From: Pyxicephalus adspersus
Taxonomy: Eukaryota > Chordata > Amphibia > Anura > Pyxicephalidae
Assembly: GCF_032062135.1 (NCBI RefSeq)
Contig: NC_092859.1
Span: 40,854,295-40,918,294, forward strand
Reading direction: 5' to 3'
DNA: 64,000 bases
The notes below the pieces were generated by a model. That model did not search any database, was not told the DNA's origin, and worked only from the letters and a program-made list of their open reading frames with translations. Positions 1-13,345 of this stretch are shown here, piece by piece. The translations under genes and the position numbers were made by a program. Each line of letters begins with the position of its first letter. The first letter of the stretch is position 1.

Positions 1-2055
1 CATTGCAGAAATATCTATACAGAAAAAATGAAGCTTATTTATTTGGAAATTACTGGATAGAATCCAAAGAGGATCCTGTATTGCTTTCATATTGTAATGA
101 TTGTTTCACCTGGATGCATTTCACAAATCCATACTCATCAAACCCTTGGACCTTATAATGCACAATTCACTAAAACAGAAGCATAAAACACTTACTGAAT
201 AGTAAGGTCTATACTACATTGGGCCATAAACATAAATGAAATTACTACAGTGCTCATTGCTACTGTTTTAATAGCTTGCTTTATTTACTCAGCAAAACAA
301 TGCCTTATAAATCAACAGCTACACAATTGCTTTAAAGCCTCACTAAAGATCTTAATGAGGTCTGATGACCATAGTCACTTCCATGCAAGGCTTTATGACT
401 TGCAATACACAAGCTTTGCCTGTAGATGGCAACATATAACCATTGTGAATGAAGAATGAAGAATAGGGCGAACCTTATTTAACTCCTGATTGGCTAAGAA
501 CTAAATTGTTCCCATAACTGTAATTCTCTTGGAAGTGATACAGCTGGAAGTAAATGGGTTAACAAAAGCTATGGTGCTTTCCACGTAGACTGCTACAATC
601 AGCCTTTGTCCCCTTGTTATCTCTTCGTAATCTGCTTACCATGTCTTCCTCTTGCAATAGAAAAGAAAATATTTAATAGGGTGCATTCACAAAGTCAACA
701 GTTTCTGTCCTGCACGGTTTAGTTATACAAGGGGATGAGCTAATCCGCCTTACTTTGGTATTGGAAAGGTTTGGCGAAACTCCCTTAACATTCACCATAA
801 CCAAACTTAGCTCCAAATGTAAGTCTGTAGGAGCCAAATCCTATTCATAATCAGGCCATTTTTACAGCAAATAGGCAGACTACTTTTAAAAAGGCAGACG
901 GAGGGACTGACGGAGGGATATGTACCAACACAAAGGTTGTAGTGCCACTGTACAGCAGGGAGGGATTCTCTAAAACATCCTTGAGGGATGCCGTAGAAAG
1001 TTGGGTGTCTTTTTATTTATTATTTTTAAAAAGGCATGGGGTTTATCTTAATATTTTTTTTTGCATGAAGTGGTTGAGAGGAAAGGGAGGGCAGCAAGCA
1101 TGCAGACCCTCTTCCTGTATCAGACCAGATGCCATTAAACATGGGGAATGCGTGACTCTGCAAGGGGGAGGCAGTATTCATTTAGTTGATGCCCAAATGG
1201 GAACTCTGAACACTCAGCTCCTCTTCCTTGGGTCTCAAATCTTCTATGCCTGTCCTGTGTCTCCCTGTTCAGCAGTTGGTTCCTGTTAAGATCTGTGGTT
1301 ACCTTAGCAAGAAGCGACCAGCAAGTGGGCATAGACTACAGTGATTACCTATTAACAAGTACTACATGTGTAATAGAGTGGTATATGGTGGCATATCTTT
1401 GCCAAGAGATGAAAATGAAAAAAGACATTTTTAAAGAACATGATTAGATCACAAATTCAACTGCAGCTTAAACAATGTCGGGTTTTGAATGTTTACGTGG
1501 TGTTTGTACCGATATCTCCACCTCTGTGTGATAAGAAATGTGTTTCCTCTACTCAGTGCTTCCCATAACTAGGTGGAGGTTCAACAAAAGTTAATGGGGT
1601 TAGCCTGTCACAAGTTATCTGTTACAGAGAAAATGAATAGTTTGTATGAACACTGAGCTTAATGATAATGATTATGAGTGCCATCAAGATGAACTTGCTA
1701 AACCCCGCTGGTCTATTAAGCTATGTACAGATGTACAATAATTGTCTATGGAAATTATTGTTGGTGATTTTTTCCACAACAGAGAAACAAACAAGTAAGA
1801 GTGCGGTAAGGTGCGAGGCTCCCCACCTTGTCCCCCTATTAACAAATAACAATGGGCCTTCCTGATAGTCATTTAGTAATCCGGCAACATCCAGCACAGG
1901 AACTGGGACAGTGTATCTATATGTGTGTCTTCTATTTCGAGTATCAGTTCACCAGTCCTTTATATGCCTGTCTTTCCTAAGGAGCACTCTAGTCTAGACA
2001 GTTTTCAAGAATTATATCTAACAGTAACGTTTTCACTTATTGTAACCTATTAAAC
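1..2055. other. intergenic, no gene or recognisable repeat
   Basis: AT-rich sequence with frequent stops in all frames. Short open frames (for example 942-1289) have no family resemblance and use non-ATG starts. Nothing supportable seen. Confidence 0.5.
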
Positions 2056-2140
2056 CAGCCATTCTCCATCAGGGTTCCTCCAGAGCTTCCCGGAGGTTCT
2101 ATGAGCCATGGCGGACTGTCCTACAATCTGATGTTACCTG
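2056..2140 (+). repeat. weak fragment of the 'ttcctccagagg' interspersed repeat
   Basis: Shares AGGGTTCCTCCAGAG and a following 'ggaggttctatgag' stretch with the better copies at 9515, 13183, 24455 (minus) and 56533. Short and diverged. Confidence 0.3.
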
Positions 2141-2399
2141 CATAGTTCACAATCTAACACCACTTGGAAGGGCAGAAAACATGACCTTCAATGGTCTTTT
2201 TACATATCTATACAAATTGTTCCCTAGTTCTGTACTCTCTTGCAGAACCATGGGCACTGGCCATACCCTCATATCCAACACCTAAAAAATACAAAAAAAA
2301 ATACATAAAAAATATATAAAAACTTTTAACAAACAAATCTTCCACAAATCACCCACATTCATATAAGGTTTACACTTACAATTTTATGTATTATTGTAC

Positions 2400-2470
2400 A
2401 TTTATAGGTCTCTTGGTTGTTCTGATGAAGCTGATTAGGTCTGTGAAACGCGTCAACTAATATAATGCTT
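2400..2470 (+). repeat. interspersed repeat with GAAACGCGT motif
   Basis: Reads 'ctgatgaagctgattagg', then 'tctgtgaaacgcgtcaac'. A module of the form 'GATGAAG...GCGAAACGCGT' recurs in many vertebrate genomes as I recall; family name unknown to me. Confidence 0.4.
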
Positions 2471-2591
2471 GGAGACACCTCCTGAGAATTTATATAAAGT
2501 GGCTATAAAACAATGTATGCTATAGGAAATTGTATTTGATAATATATACCATTGTGTTTTTTTAAGAACATGGTTCGATTAGTTAAAGAGG

Positions 2592-2935
2592 AAGTATACT
2601 AAAAAAAAAAAAAAAGACCAAAAAATACCTTTAGTCCTGCAGGGCAGTCCGATCACTCCAGGTGTCAGCTTTGGGTCCTGGGTTGTCTCAGCATCCATCC
2701 CGGAGCCAGCGCTCCGGGCGCCGCCATCTTCGTCTTCTTTTCCGGGTTCTTCATCCTACATCACTCGACCCAGGCGCAAGATCAGGTGACTAGGATGTTT
2801 TTCATTAGGATGAAAAACAAATTTACCGATCTCACTGCGCATGCGTCATTATTGAGCACCTAGGCGGGCGAGAATTAGGGGGCAGAGTTGCACCCTTTTT
2901 TTTTTTTTTTTTTTATGAATTTTTTACCTTATATA
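2592..2935. repeat. A-run / GC-rich / T-run composite repeat
   Basis: Starts with a run of about 15 A, continues with a GC-rich core (2640-2880) and ends with a run of about 18 T. The opposite homopolymers and abrupt composition change suggest an inserted element, possibly foldback. Ends are only weakly inverted and no duplication was found. Confidence 0.35.
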
Positions 2936-2940
2936 AAAGG

Positions 2941-5484
2941 GTTCTTTCCAGAACCCTCCCATGCGCGCTGAAGCAGGCAAACATTATTCAGTTTACTGAT
3001 AATCCAGCAGTAAGCATCACTTAAGTTCTTAAGATCTCCAACAATTGGCAGCAATCAACTGATAGAAAAGTATTTTCCTGTGACAACATCATGAGCTAAC
3101 TAGTTACTGCTATCTAACTCACTGATGAAGCATGGACAGGGTAGGTACTGCTAAAATGTTTTAACAAGGGAAAAATGGATGAATTACAGACAGCTAACTA
3201 GCAATCTCATGAGAGCCCCAGTTTTTCCCTGAAAGATTTCTTTTTGAGAATATATATTCCTTCCTGCTTATGTTGTCCTGGCTACTACTACAGCTGTCTT
3301 TATCTATTTAGCAATAGCGGCTATGTAGATATTATAACATTTACACTTTAAAACCTAAAGTGACCTGCCTGTCATTTCATAACTGCAATTTCTGCAAATT
3401 GGACAATAAACTTGCACCCTCGGGTCATCACTAACATGTCTATCTGACAACTGTAAATTACACATACACATATGTACAGGAAAGATACAGAAAAGTCATG
3501 AGCTGGGGAAAGTTCTTTTTATGATCTACACACTATCTAAAGACTGTGGGCTCCTACTTTAAAACCTATACTATTTTAGATTTCCACGCGTCAAATCAGT
3601 ACAAAGAATGACCCCAGCTAAACAATACAATGATTTCCACTTTCCACTTATTATGTCAAGCACAGACTTAAATCTTGATATATGAATCTCATATCCTGGT
3701 AATTCACTAAAGCAACCCCACTGCGGCCCATTTTCAATCCCTGTATTAGATTGTTGTTCTCTTGTCTAAAGAAACAAATTTGCTACCTTTAATATTTACC
3801 CTTGAAATTCCTTTTTTCAGTAAAATAGACTGGGCGCATTAAGTGTTGGAGGGGAAAACGAGTTTATAAATCAATCTGGTTCCAGAGCAGTTCTGTCATT
3901 GACAACAGATTTCTAGACTTATGTTAGCTGATCTGTTCGAATAATATGAGTTTGATTCAATGACATACCTTTTTTTAATTTTAATAACATATTCCATTAT
4001 TTTCCCTCTTTTGCTCCATCAAATATACTATCAACAGCTTTTTTTGTACTTTATATGATGTGCAAAAAACAAAAGTTGACCCAACCAAAAATCTTTATCA
4101 AATATTTCTCTGCACATTTTGTATATTCTTCACTTTTATCAGAGAGCATGTCTTCCAGGATTCTCCATGGATTACAGAACACCTCCCCTCCATGCTGTAA
4201 AGATGAGGCAGGGTGGTTTTCTGTATCCTAAAACATTTCCTGCCTAAGGGCAATAGTGCTGCTGTATGGCAGGTGATTGATGTCACTCAAGGATATGAGT
4301 TGTGTCTCGGGCAGTAGTACCAGGTGGAAATAAAGAAAAACAGAATTTAGATTTAGAAGAAAAAAACTAGTCATGGCCAAATATATAATGTTTTAACTCA
4401 CATTGGCCTGGTAAGTGGTGTAGGCAATAGTTTTATAATGCCCTTGCTGTGTGTAGTAACCACGTCTTTTAAATGATTGTTATTTTTTCACACTTTATGA
4501 GAGAATGTGATCAGTTTCTCTGATTCTTCCTAACATAAACAAATCACTAAATGCCATTGGTTATAAAGTAGATGATTCAGTCTTCCAGCACCATGGACAG
4601 AGCAATACTGTCTCTGCATGCTATGGTTGGCAACAGGAAAAGGGGGGAGGGGTACTTAGAGCCACAGTCCAGAGATTAAAGGCTAGTTTAATTCACTAAT
4701 ATCCTTGGGAAACAAAACCTATATGTACACCTAAAACCAAATGCCGGTTGCCATTCATAGAGCCATCAATAAAGATTTCTAAGCACCTAATGGCAGCTGA
4801 AAACCAAACCCTTCGTCTCCCAGCAAAGTGAAGCAGACAAAACTGCTCTTTACATAGTGATCTTAGAGAAATACTTTAAGCTAAGTCTTATGAGACATTG
4901 TCTGTGGTAAGTAAACAGGCTTCTTTTAGAACTGCTAAGAATTAGTCTAGCAGGGAACTGTAATGTTGTACATTTGAGGCTCCCACTTTATATTTGCCCA
5001 CAGCCCTAATTTGTCTAACACGGTCCCTGGTAATCAAGGTTTGTAAATTTGTAAATAATATTAGGCAGAAAAGGAGCTTTGAAACAAACCATCTCCATTT
5101 CTATGGACTGCATGCAAATACAGTCATACGAAATGTCTTTGTGCTGATACAGTATGTGAGAGGTAGTGATGTGAGATGAAAATTCCCGGTCTTTGCTGAG
5201 GTTTTCTAAAAGCAGGGACTGTTTTCTGGAGGTGATTGTTATATGGTTGAATAATTTCTTGGTTCTTTCTGTGGATTCTAGTACAGTACCTGACTATTCT
5301 GCTCTTTCATAAGTGTAGTACAGTGAATGTTATAGCGTTAGGATGGGAAGTATGTTACTGGAAGTTGATAATAGGGGGAAAAAAAAAAAAAAACAAATGC
5401 AGCCACCACATCTAAGAACAACTTATTACATTTTAGTTTTTGGATGCAGAATCATGTTAAATCCAGGAATTAAAAAAAAGTTTC
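2941..5484. other. intergenic, nothing recognised
   Basis: No coding frame with family resemblance, no clear repeat. A run of about 14 A lies near 5380. Confidence 0.45.
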
Positions 5485-5812
5485 CAGCAGTGGCGCTTGA
5501 CCCCTGCGCTGCAAGTCTTAAATGTTGGTTTATATCAAGGGGGGTTATAAACAGAAGATTTACTTACCTTATCCTTCACTCCTTCAGGCTTATACTCCAC
5601 ACGACCAATCCCCTACAGCCTCTTCCATAAGTCTTTTTGTGTGACAGTCACTGGTACTGACATCATTCCCGACAATACAGGACCAATAGTCCTGCAGTGC
5701 AAGTAAAGCCCACCACAAAGGCCAGACAAGGCAAATAAAATTCTTTCTACTGTTCCCCATAGACCTGAGTATTTAACCCTTGCAGCACAGGCGTAGCTCC
5801 AATGGAATGGAA
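5485..5812. mobile_element. candidate MITE with subterminal inverted repeats
   Basis: Left 'gcgctgcaagtcttaaat' (about 5508) is mirrored by right 'atttaacccttgcagcac' (about 5771), giving imperfect inverted arms around about 300 bp. No transposase. Target duplication not identified. Confidence 0.45.
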
Positions 5813-6062
5813 GTTTTTTTTTTAATTTGTGTACATTTCTGATTGGTTTGATAAGTTTCTATGGATGTAAAAGACAATCCTGGCAAGTAGCACTTTGTTA
5901 CCTTTGTGAACCCTATTTTTGTTCTGTTTTATGTATACATTAGATAGCAGCATAGCAATTACTTGGTTCAAAATCTTTTAAAAAATATTCACTGACAGTT
6001 GTGACAATTTGTAAGCACAAATGTTGAATATTGTATTATTTATGAGAACCCTGTTAACATTT

Positions 6063-6143
6063 CTATTATTATTATCGTTATTAGTAAACAGGATTTATAT
6101 AGCGCCAACATATTATGCAGCGCTGTACATTAAATAGGGCTCT
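6063..6143 (-). repeat. L2-like LINE 3' end fragment
   Basis: Contains 'attattattatc' then 'gatttatatagcgccaac'. This is the reverse complement of the 3' terminus also seen at 38640 and 48441. A severely 5'-truncated copy in minus orientation. Confidence 0.65.
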
Positions 6144-6149
6144 ATAACT

Positions 6150-7556
6150 ATAAATTCTGCGGTCAGATCTCACCAACCTGCAGAACAATCACTAACCACC
6201 TTCCAGTCAGCCAGATACTGAGCAAACACTTGGATGTTTCATAAGTGTCCATATCCTAAAAGGTGATTTATATAGAACTCATAAAACTAAATTCATTAAT
6301 GGTTTAGTGCAAGCATCAAGATATTCCAATTGCACAGCTAGGATAGTGAAGAGCTTAATGAGATAACAAACAGCACCAGCACCTATTAAATTATTAAACT
6401 AAATGTCCTACTTCCTTCTCATGGGTTTGTCTTGAGGCAAAGGCCAATGGCACGGCAGCTGGTCAAAGAGCGAGCCAATGGCAGTCTTCTGATGTGACTG
6501 CATGATGTGACAACATCTGACAGTGTAAACAGAGTCAAGGTTAAAGCTCGGGCTTCATTCCACCCATAAATCTTTATTGCCCTTGCCTGGCCATAAACTG
6601 AACTTTCCATAAACTATACTTTATGACAGGATGCTAATGATTAATCTTTTGGCTCCCAGTACTGCCATGGGTTCCCAGAGCCAACCAGTGCATTCAGGCA
6701 TTTCCCACTATATACATAGAAAGGAGGAACTGTTACACCTTCCTCCTTTCATAACCTGCTATGAAACCTGCTATGTTTTCTAATTAAACATTGTGGGAGA
6801 CCAGTGATTTCACAAGCCAGTTGGCGCCCATCGGGCGAACGTTAACCGTCTGTGGACTCCACCTTATTTTTATAAACAAAAATGTTGCCTTTCATCAGCT
6901 TGTGAATGACACCAATCATTTTATTGATATTCAAAAAGTATATTTATTATATACAAAAAAAAAAAATTCATTTTACACAATGTACATTACATTACAAATA
7001 GTATCAACCAGTACAACCAATGTTGTTCCCATAGCTTCTATTAACCTGTGTCATATAGCAAAAATTACTGTAGAGATTTAATCATTTAAAATCATGTATG
7101 CTCAAATATGACTTAGGATTTAATGTAAATTGTGATAGAGGAGATTTTTAATAATATTTAAATATTCATTACCAATAATTATAAGGTTGGAGACATTTAC
7201 AAGCATTCAATAATATTGATAAAAGGGACCATTAAACATCTAGGGCTTTTTAATTATCTGCAGGTAAATTTAACAAAATCTGATTTTTGTAAACTGAAAT
7301 CCATGCAAATTATTAAAATGCAGTTGCAGTATATCTACTGTACAAGATCTGTTTTACCTGCTATAGGTAAAATTGTTGTAATTGTTTTTTGTACCCCTGT
7401 TCCATGTCTCATACCTGGGAACCCTTTAAATATAATTTCACCAAACTCTATGACTGTTGGGCCTCTGGCTGGAGTGTTTCCATCCAAGGCAGTAATGTCT
7501 AATTGGTCACTGCAGCAGGAGTTAGGATTGGGGTAATTTGGCAGAGTAAAGTCTAT
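6150..7556. other. intergenic, nothing recognised
   Basis: Includes a small perfect hairpin 'aaggaggaa ... ttcctcctt' near 6721-6748. Otherwise no gene or repeat that can be supported. Confidence 0.4.
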
Positions 7557-7861
7557 GGCTATGTACACTACGACACAGGACTCTTCTTCAGGGCTGAAAT
7601 CAAACGAGAATCTGACGTGTGTACTTCGCTCGTCCGACGCTGTTCATGGATCCACAAACAATGGATGATGATCAATCGAAATACAAGTGAAGGAGAGAGA
7701 GCACAGCAGGGTGCGGTTCGCTTGTTCCTCCCCTTTTCCCTCTTTATATAGTAGAATGGCATATGTACAGCGCTTGTTCACACATCTTTCAGTAGTTTGT
7801 CATAGGATAGAATTGTGAGAGATCTTTTCCAACAACAAAAATCTAACGTGTGTATGTAGCC
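7557..7861. mobile_element. non-autonomous TIR element, 'CTATGTACAC' family, copy 1
   Basis: Left end GGCTATGTACAC and right end GTGTGTATGTAGCC are inverted repeats. The interior shares 'gagaatctgacgtgtgta' and 'cctccccttttcc' with the copy at 8293-8538. No coding capacity. Confidence 0.6.
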
Positions 7862-7959
7862 TAAGTCCCATCCACAGGTGAGAAGGGAGAGAATACAGAG
7901 ATGGGCGAGGAGTACTTAGGATCTAAGCCAGCAGAGTAGGTCCTTAGGAAAAAGATTGA

Positions 7960-8160
7960 AAGGTATTGACTCCTCCATCTTGGCTGACCCCTCTAATCTG
8001 GTTGCCTTTTCCATCCTGACCTAGTAGATCTCTCCATCCTGGGTGACCTCTTCATCTTAACTGTGACCTGTCCATTCTGGCTTTGATCCCTCCATATCAA
8101 CTGAATTCTAAATCCTGGCTGACATTTTCACCCCGACTGTGACCCCTCTCTCCTATCTGT
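7960..8160 (+). repeat. degenerate tandem repeat, ~30 bp period
   Basis: Irregular recurrences of 'tccatcctggctgac(c)' type units. Strongly diverged. Confidence 0.35.
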
Positions 8161-8292
8161 GACTGGCAGTTATCTTCTCCATTGCGTCCCTGATACCTTT
8201 ATGCATTGTGGCTGATCACTCCATCCAGGTGAGCAGCCAGAGAAAGTGTGTATCAGCACATCAATCTTATTAAACACACTCACTTTAACTAA

Positions 8293-8538
8293 AGCTATGT
8301 ACACACGTCCAATGGTTCTTGCCCGATAATCGGCTCAGGGCCGATATCAGATGAGAATCTTGCGTGTGTACAGCGCCCGTCGATGATGGACAACGAACGA
8401 TCTACTCCTCCCCTTTTCCATAGAGCACATTGGTGCTGTATGTACAGCACACGTTCATGCATTGTGCAGTCTTTTGTCGTTGGAAAGGATTGTGAAAGAT
8501 CCTTTCCAACGACAATAATTGCATGTGTGTATGCAGCT
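8293..8538. mobile_element. non-autonomous TIR element, 'CTATGTACAC' family, copy 2
   Basis: Ends AGCTATGTACACACGT (8293-8308) and, inverted, GCATGTGTGTATGCAGCT (8521-8538). It carries an internal 17-bp perfect hairpin: arms 8474-8490 and 8499-8515, loop of 8. Best-preserved copy of the family in the window. Confidence 0.65.
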
Positions 8539-8539
8539 C

Positions 8540-9514
8540 TAGGCATGCCCACATTTTTTTCTCTATGAACCTTCAACCACCTTACTTTTCCCACCTCAAC
8601 AAAGTTTTGCACTTCACTCTTCTCATGTTGGCATTTCATCTCTCTCAACTAGAGCATTTTAGTAATACAGAACATTTTTGCTTTTTCTGTTAAGAATTAG
8701 AAAGGATTAAGAAGAACATAGAACGTACATAGGAGTTTTATAAACAAGTTATAAAAGGGAACATGGCATTTGTTCACAATTGGCTGTAAAGGTCTTCCTG
8801 GAAAATGATTGATACTAAACACGAATCCAGTTCTTAGAAAAGCAGAAACTGATTTGGTTGGGGTGGGTACATGTGTCTATTCTGGGACAACGAATGGTGC
8901 TAAACATGTACCTAAAACAAATCAAATATATTAAAATTGGTTAGATTAGAATGTTCATACGGTTATTTGCTATGAACAACAAGTACTGTTCCTTCTGTTG
9001 GATCCTTTAAATTATGACACCCACTGTGGAGGATCCTTCTTGGGTGATCAGTCATTTTACTCCTGCAAAGCAACAAACAGACCTAATGCTGTACTTTATA
9101 TTTAAAGTTTTATTATAAGCTGAGGATGAATGTGTTAGGACCCAGCTAGAAACCTATCAATATTTAACTGTCACCCCATGCAGATGATAGTAAATTAAAA
9201 TCCCATGAGTCACTATCTTTTCCCAGGGAGTGAAAGCAATTATCACCAAGTGGACATTTATAATGCATGATGCCAAGTCAACTTGTCCCTGATTTGCAGG
9301 CTTGCAGCAGTCTATCAAGGAGCATTTCCTTTCTGGATCATTTTCCTTGCTTTAACTAGCACTAGTAATAATTGCCTTGTTCTGATTCTGGCATCTAATG
9401 CAAACTTTACAGCACATCATTTTACATGTGATAAACTTTTGATTAGTTATGAAAGCACAAAGGTTGATATTCTAGATTTTGAAGGAACCATGGCCTCTAC
9501 ATCATGAAGTCTAA
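8540..9514. other. intergenic, nothing recognised
   Basis: No supportable gene or repeat. Confidence 0.4.
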
Positions 9515-9665
9515 CATTTCTCAACCAGGGATCTGTGGAACCCTAGAGTTCCTCCAGAGTTTGCTAGGGGTCCATTTAGCAATTTGTGCTTCCCAGGTCA
9601 GTTTATTGACAACAATGATCTTTTTGGCTATCTGTAAGGGTGACATTCTTCCCAGTGTAGATATT
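9515..9665 (+). repeat. interspersed 'ttcctccagagg' repeat, copy
   Basis: Ordered blocks: 'tctcaaccagggatctgtgg', 'gagttcctccagagtttgct', 'aatgatctttttggctatct', 'aagggtgacattcttccc'. The same order occurs at 13183, 24455 (inverted) and 56533. Likely a non-autonomous DNA transposon; the superfamily (hAT suspected) is not established here. Confidence 0.6.
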
Positions 9666-11570
9666 ATACTAAAAATTAATTTAGGTTTTAAATAAGAGAT
9701 CATTACAATTATTTTTAAAAACCTGGCTGTACTCCTTCTGTGAAATTATATACAGCGCCACTCAGACTGGGAGAGAGGAGGGTTGGCTGTTAGCCAATCA
9801 GGATTCTGAATTGCTGTTCAAGGAAAGTGAGTGCAGGATGGCCACATATTGATGCCATTCCACTGTCCAGAAACAGGTTGGGGCTGGAACTTCATCAGGT
9901 ATGATCTGATGCTTTGTAACCGCAGTGTTAACTGTTATTAAAATGCAAAACATCTCCTTTTATAGACACAAAAAGAGAACAGATGTTTAGATGTTTAGCC
10001 ATGAAGCCAGGCAAAGTTTAGTTAATAAAACTAAATCACTGAGGGACTAAGAAAGAACTTACAGTATATGCAAAATAATAATAATAATAGCAGGCCTTTT
10101 CTTTTTTCTTAGATGGTTTATTTTAAAGATATACAAAATGAAATAAAATATATTTTTTCCATTTAGTCTCAAAGTAACTGCTATACTGGCACTATTTCAT
10201 ATTCTTGGAATTTTCTTTTGTATAAGTAATGTGGAAACTATTCAAGGACAGACTCATAAATGTATCATTTAAATGTATATCTTTAGTTAGCAATAAGCAA
10301 AGCTGCAGTTGAAATAGTATGCAATTTTTAGTGTAGCCCTTGGGGTATCTCAAATAAAGTGCAATCATTTGGATTATTCACCATTTACTGAAGTTCCTTG
10401 AGGTTGGCTTTAGTAATAAGTGCTTTGTAGAGCTACAGGGAGGTGAAAGAAAGTTAAGATCTATCCTCCTATTTCCTAGTATGCCTCAAAGATGGAAAAA
10501 AAATCCTTTTTGATTCAACTCAATTGTACTGTGATAGAATAAAACCAATGGACCTAGAAATGCTATAATATGCATAATTTTTTTTACACATCCCTAATTA
10601 ACAATTTACCAAAGCCACTATCTAGGGTCGCTATCCGTAATTTCTGGGCCCCTTACTAGGTAAACTTCCTGGGCCCCCCTTCCCTATCTCTAAAAGTTCC
10701 AACAATACAAAAGTAAAAAAAAAAGTAGGTGTCTAGAGCACAACTCAAGTCTCAAATAAACAGAAATGCAGCAGAGCATAAATCATACAAAACATCTGCT
10801 AGTCTGAGCTAAAAACGTAGGACATCTCCTAACTAATATGGTGGCACCGGATGTGATTTCTAAACAGGTAGCACATGTACCTTTTTAATGTTTTCTGAGC
10901 AATTAGGATTTCATCCAGCAGCAGGTTCTAATCAGCCCTACACATCAATCAGGAAGTCTTTGGCCAATACACGGCTGAGACTAATAATGAGGTCTGACTA
11001 CTGACTAAGATTTGGACCTAGGAATGGAGGCCTATATCTTTTAAAGCTCTGCAAAGCCCTGGGGCTCCAGTACCAAAGACAGAACTAAAGGTCAAAATCT
11101 TATAAAATAAAATGAAAAATAAAAGATAACCATATCTGTAACTCAAAGAATTTGGGTTTGAGAATTCAACTAATCATCTTGCTTGCTGGATCTCTGCAAT
11201 GCTGGGACATTCAGCTCTGCCCTTATAGGCTGATAGAGGTAAGGCAGCAGCAGCACTACTAACAAATGGAGATATTAACTGATTCCAATGGATCATCAGA
11301 AAACAGAGTTGGGAGTAAATGTGGGCTGTGCACTTTCCTCTGTAATCTCTGTTTAGAGACTGTTTTCCAAATATTCAGTACTGGCGCCATCAATATCTAA
11401 AATAATGTAAGATTGCTCCTACAGAAAGTCAAAATGCAGAATGGCATAGTATGGCAGCTAGCCTTTGTCAGATATGCAAATGCTGTGCTGAGGTTACAAC
11501 TATTAGCTTGAGGGGAAATATAAAATTTATTTACTGAATGTCTGGGCTGGTGGAGTGTACAATACATGTC
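9666..11570. other. intergenic, nothing recognised
   Basis: AT-rich; short (AAT)n near 10075. No gene supported. Confidence 0.4.
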
Positions 11571-11800
11571 TAGCTGAGGAGAGGGTTTGAACAATGTATT
11601 TATAAATAGGTAGGGGAAGAGTTATTTGATTATTAGCTGGGGAGAAGGTGTGCACAATGTATGTATAAATAGGTAGGGGAAGTGCTCGATTTATTATTAG
11701 CTGGGGAGAGGGTGTGTGCAATCTATTTATAGAGAGGAGGGGAAGTGTTCAATTTAATATTAGTTTGGGAGAGGGAGTGTACAATTAATTTATGTCTGAC
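11571..11800. repeat. minisatellite, 63-64 bp unit, ~3.5 copies
   Basis: 'tagctg(a/g)ggag' recurs at 11571, 11634 and 11698, with a diverged unit at 11761. Each unit continues with 'gtg..caatgtatttataaatagg' type sequence. Confidence 0.7.
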
Positions 11801-13182
11801 ACAGGGACATTTTTTCCTCCCACTGAAACACCTAAATATTCCATCTTTCAAGTGACACTGCTAACACAAGGGCCTCTTTTTCTGCCTCTGCTAGCCCTAA
11901 ATTTTGCCAGGAATTGATATATTCATCTCTATTACACTTTAAAATTTCTTGCAGTGTCCATAATCCTTTGGAACCTTTGGAATCATGATGTCACTGCGTG
12001 CCTATTTTTTCCATTTGGATCTATTTCCCCACCCCTTTCCCAATCCTAGCCTCAGACCCACTGGTTTCCAGAAGTTCTAAGGTATCAAGGTAAATTGTTG
12101 ATCAAATCATTCTGTATGGCTCCCTAATGGTGATATCACAGAATTCAGTTTTGTAAAAGGTAATCCTTTCTGTGCTTCCTAAAGATCACAAAAATGATAT
12201 AATGTGGCTGTTTTAGTATGTGTGGAAAGCCACCCTAGTCACAACTATCAAATCTTAGCAATCTTCGGAAGTTATAAACATTTAGGAATTCCCGCACCTC
12301 CTCTTTGAGACGTGACTTGATCTTCTTGCTAGGAGAGTGTGAGTTTTACATCAACATAAAAGTTTTATACTGGTTCACCAGGATATAAAGTCTACTAAAG
12401 ACAGCAATTGTTATACTTATAAAATATATTAGCATACCCCTCTATGAAATGAATAAATGTTTCCTAGTGGTGTGGTACAAGGGGACTATGGAGTTAGATA
12501 AGCATGTTTCTTATGTTTTCCCCACCACATCCACCAACCTGTGTATGAAAGCTACATTCATGGCAAGATGTTAGTAAACACATAATACCAGAGGAATGAT
12601 TACAGGAAAACACTAGTACTTTTTACCTATTACCACAAAACATTAAAGTGTTATGTAAAGAATAACACGCACACTTTGAAAAATGTGAAGGATGAATATG
12701 AAGGATAATTAGCGCCAAAAAACAATCTGACTTTGCCTGTAAAAGGTAAAAATAGACAAAAGTACATACAATGCTAATAATTTCTCTGCTTGGTTTAGAA
12801 CTTTGCACACAAACTAAAGTTATCATCAACTTTAAATGACACAGTTTAGCATATTGCAGAGTAATAAAGGTGTCTGACTATGATCGTAAACAGAATTTCC
12901 CACTAAATGGGAATTAAAAAAAAAATTAAATAGAAGAAAAAGTAAATAAAATAAGGTAAAAATAAGGCAAGGGTAATTATAAAACTAAATGCTAAACATA
13001 CCACAGCATCAGACAAAAACAACACAAATAAAATGATTATGTATATAGGATTCAAAGATGTCAAGTAAATGTGAAATTTGTCCCTTGTTGATAGTAGCTT
13101 ATTATGTAATAAACTATCCACCAGTCCTTAAATGTGGTGACTGTATTAGATGAACACACCTATTATCCAAGGTGTTCTAGGG
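11801..13182. other. intergenic, nothing recognised
   Basis: AT-rich. The hydrophobic frame at 12903-13121 is a product of T-rich minus-strand sequence, not a credible gene. Confidence 0.4.
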
Positions 13183-13345
13183 CAGGGTTTCTCAATCCGG
13201 GTTTTTCCAGAGGTTGCTAAGGGTTCCTTGAACAATGAGATATTTGTGACTTTCTGGCCAGTTTTACTGACACCGATGATCTTTTTGCTGGATATAAGGA
13301 TGACATTCTTCCCTTCCCACTGACCATCACACTAATATACTGTGA
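13183..13345 (+). repeat. interspersed 'ttcctccagagg' repeat, copy
   Basis: Starts 'ggtttctcaatccgggtttt' and continues through 'ccagaggttgctaagggttc', 'ccgatgatctttttgctgga' and 'ggatgacattcttccc'. Same block order as 9515-9665. Confidence 0.6.

Noticed and set aside
8295..8648. 117-residue minus-strand frame
   Set aside because: Spans the TIR element 8293-8538 and reads through its inverted ends.
12903..13121. Very hydrophobic 72-residue minus-strand frame resembling a membrane protein
   Set aside because: T-rich low-complexity sequence; no splice context, no family resemblance.
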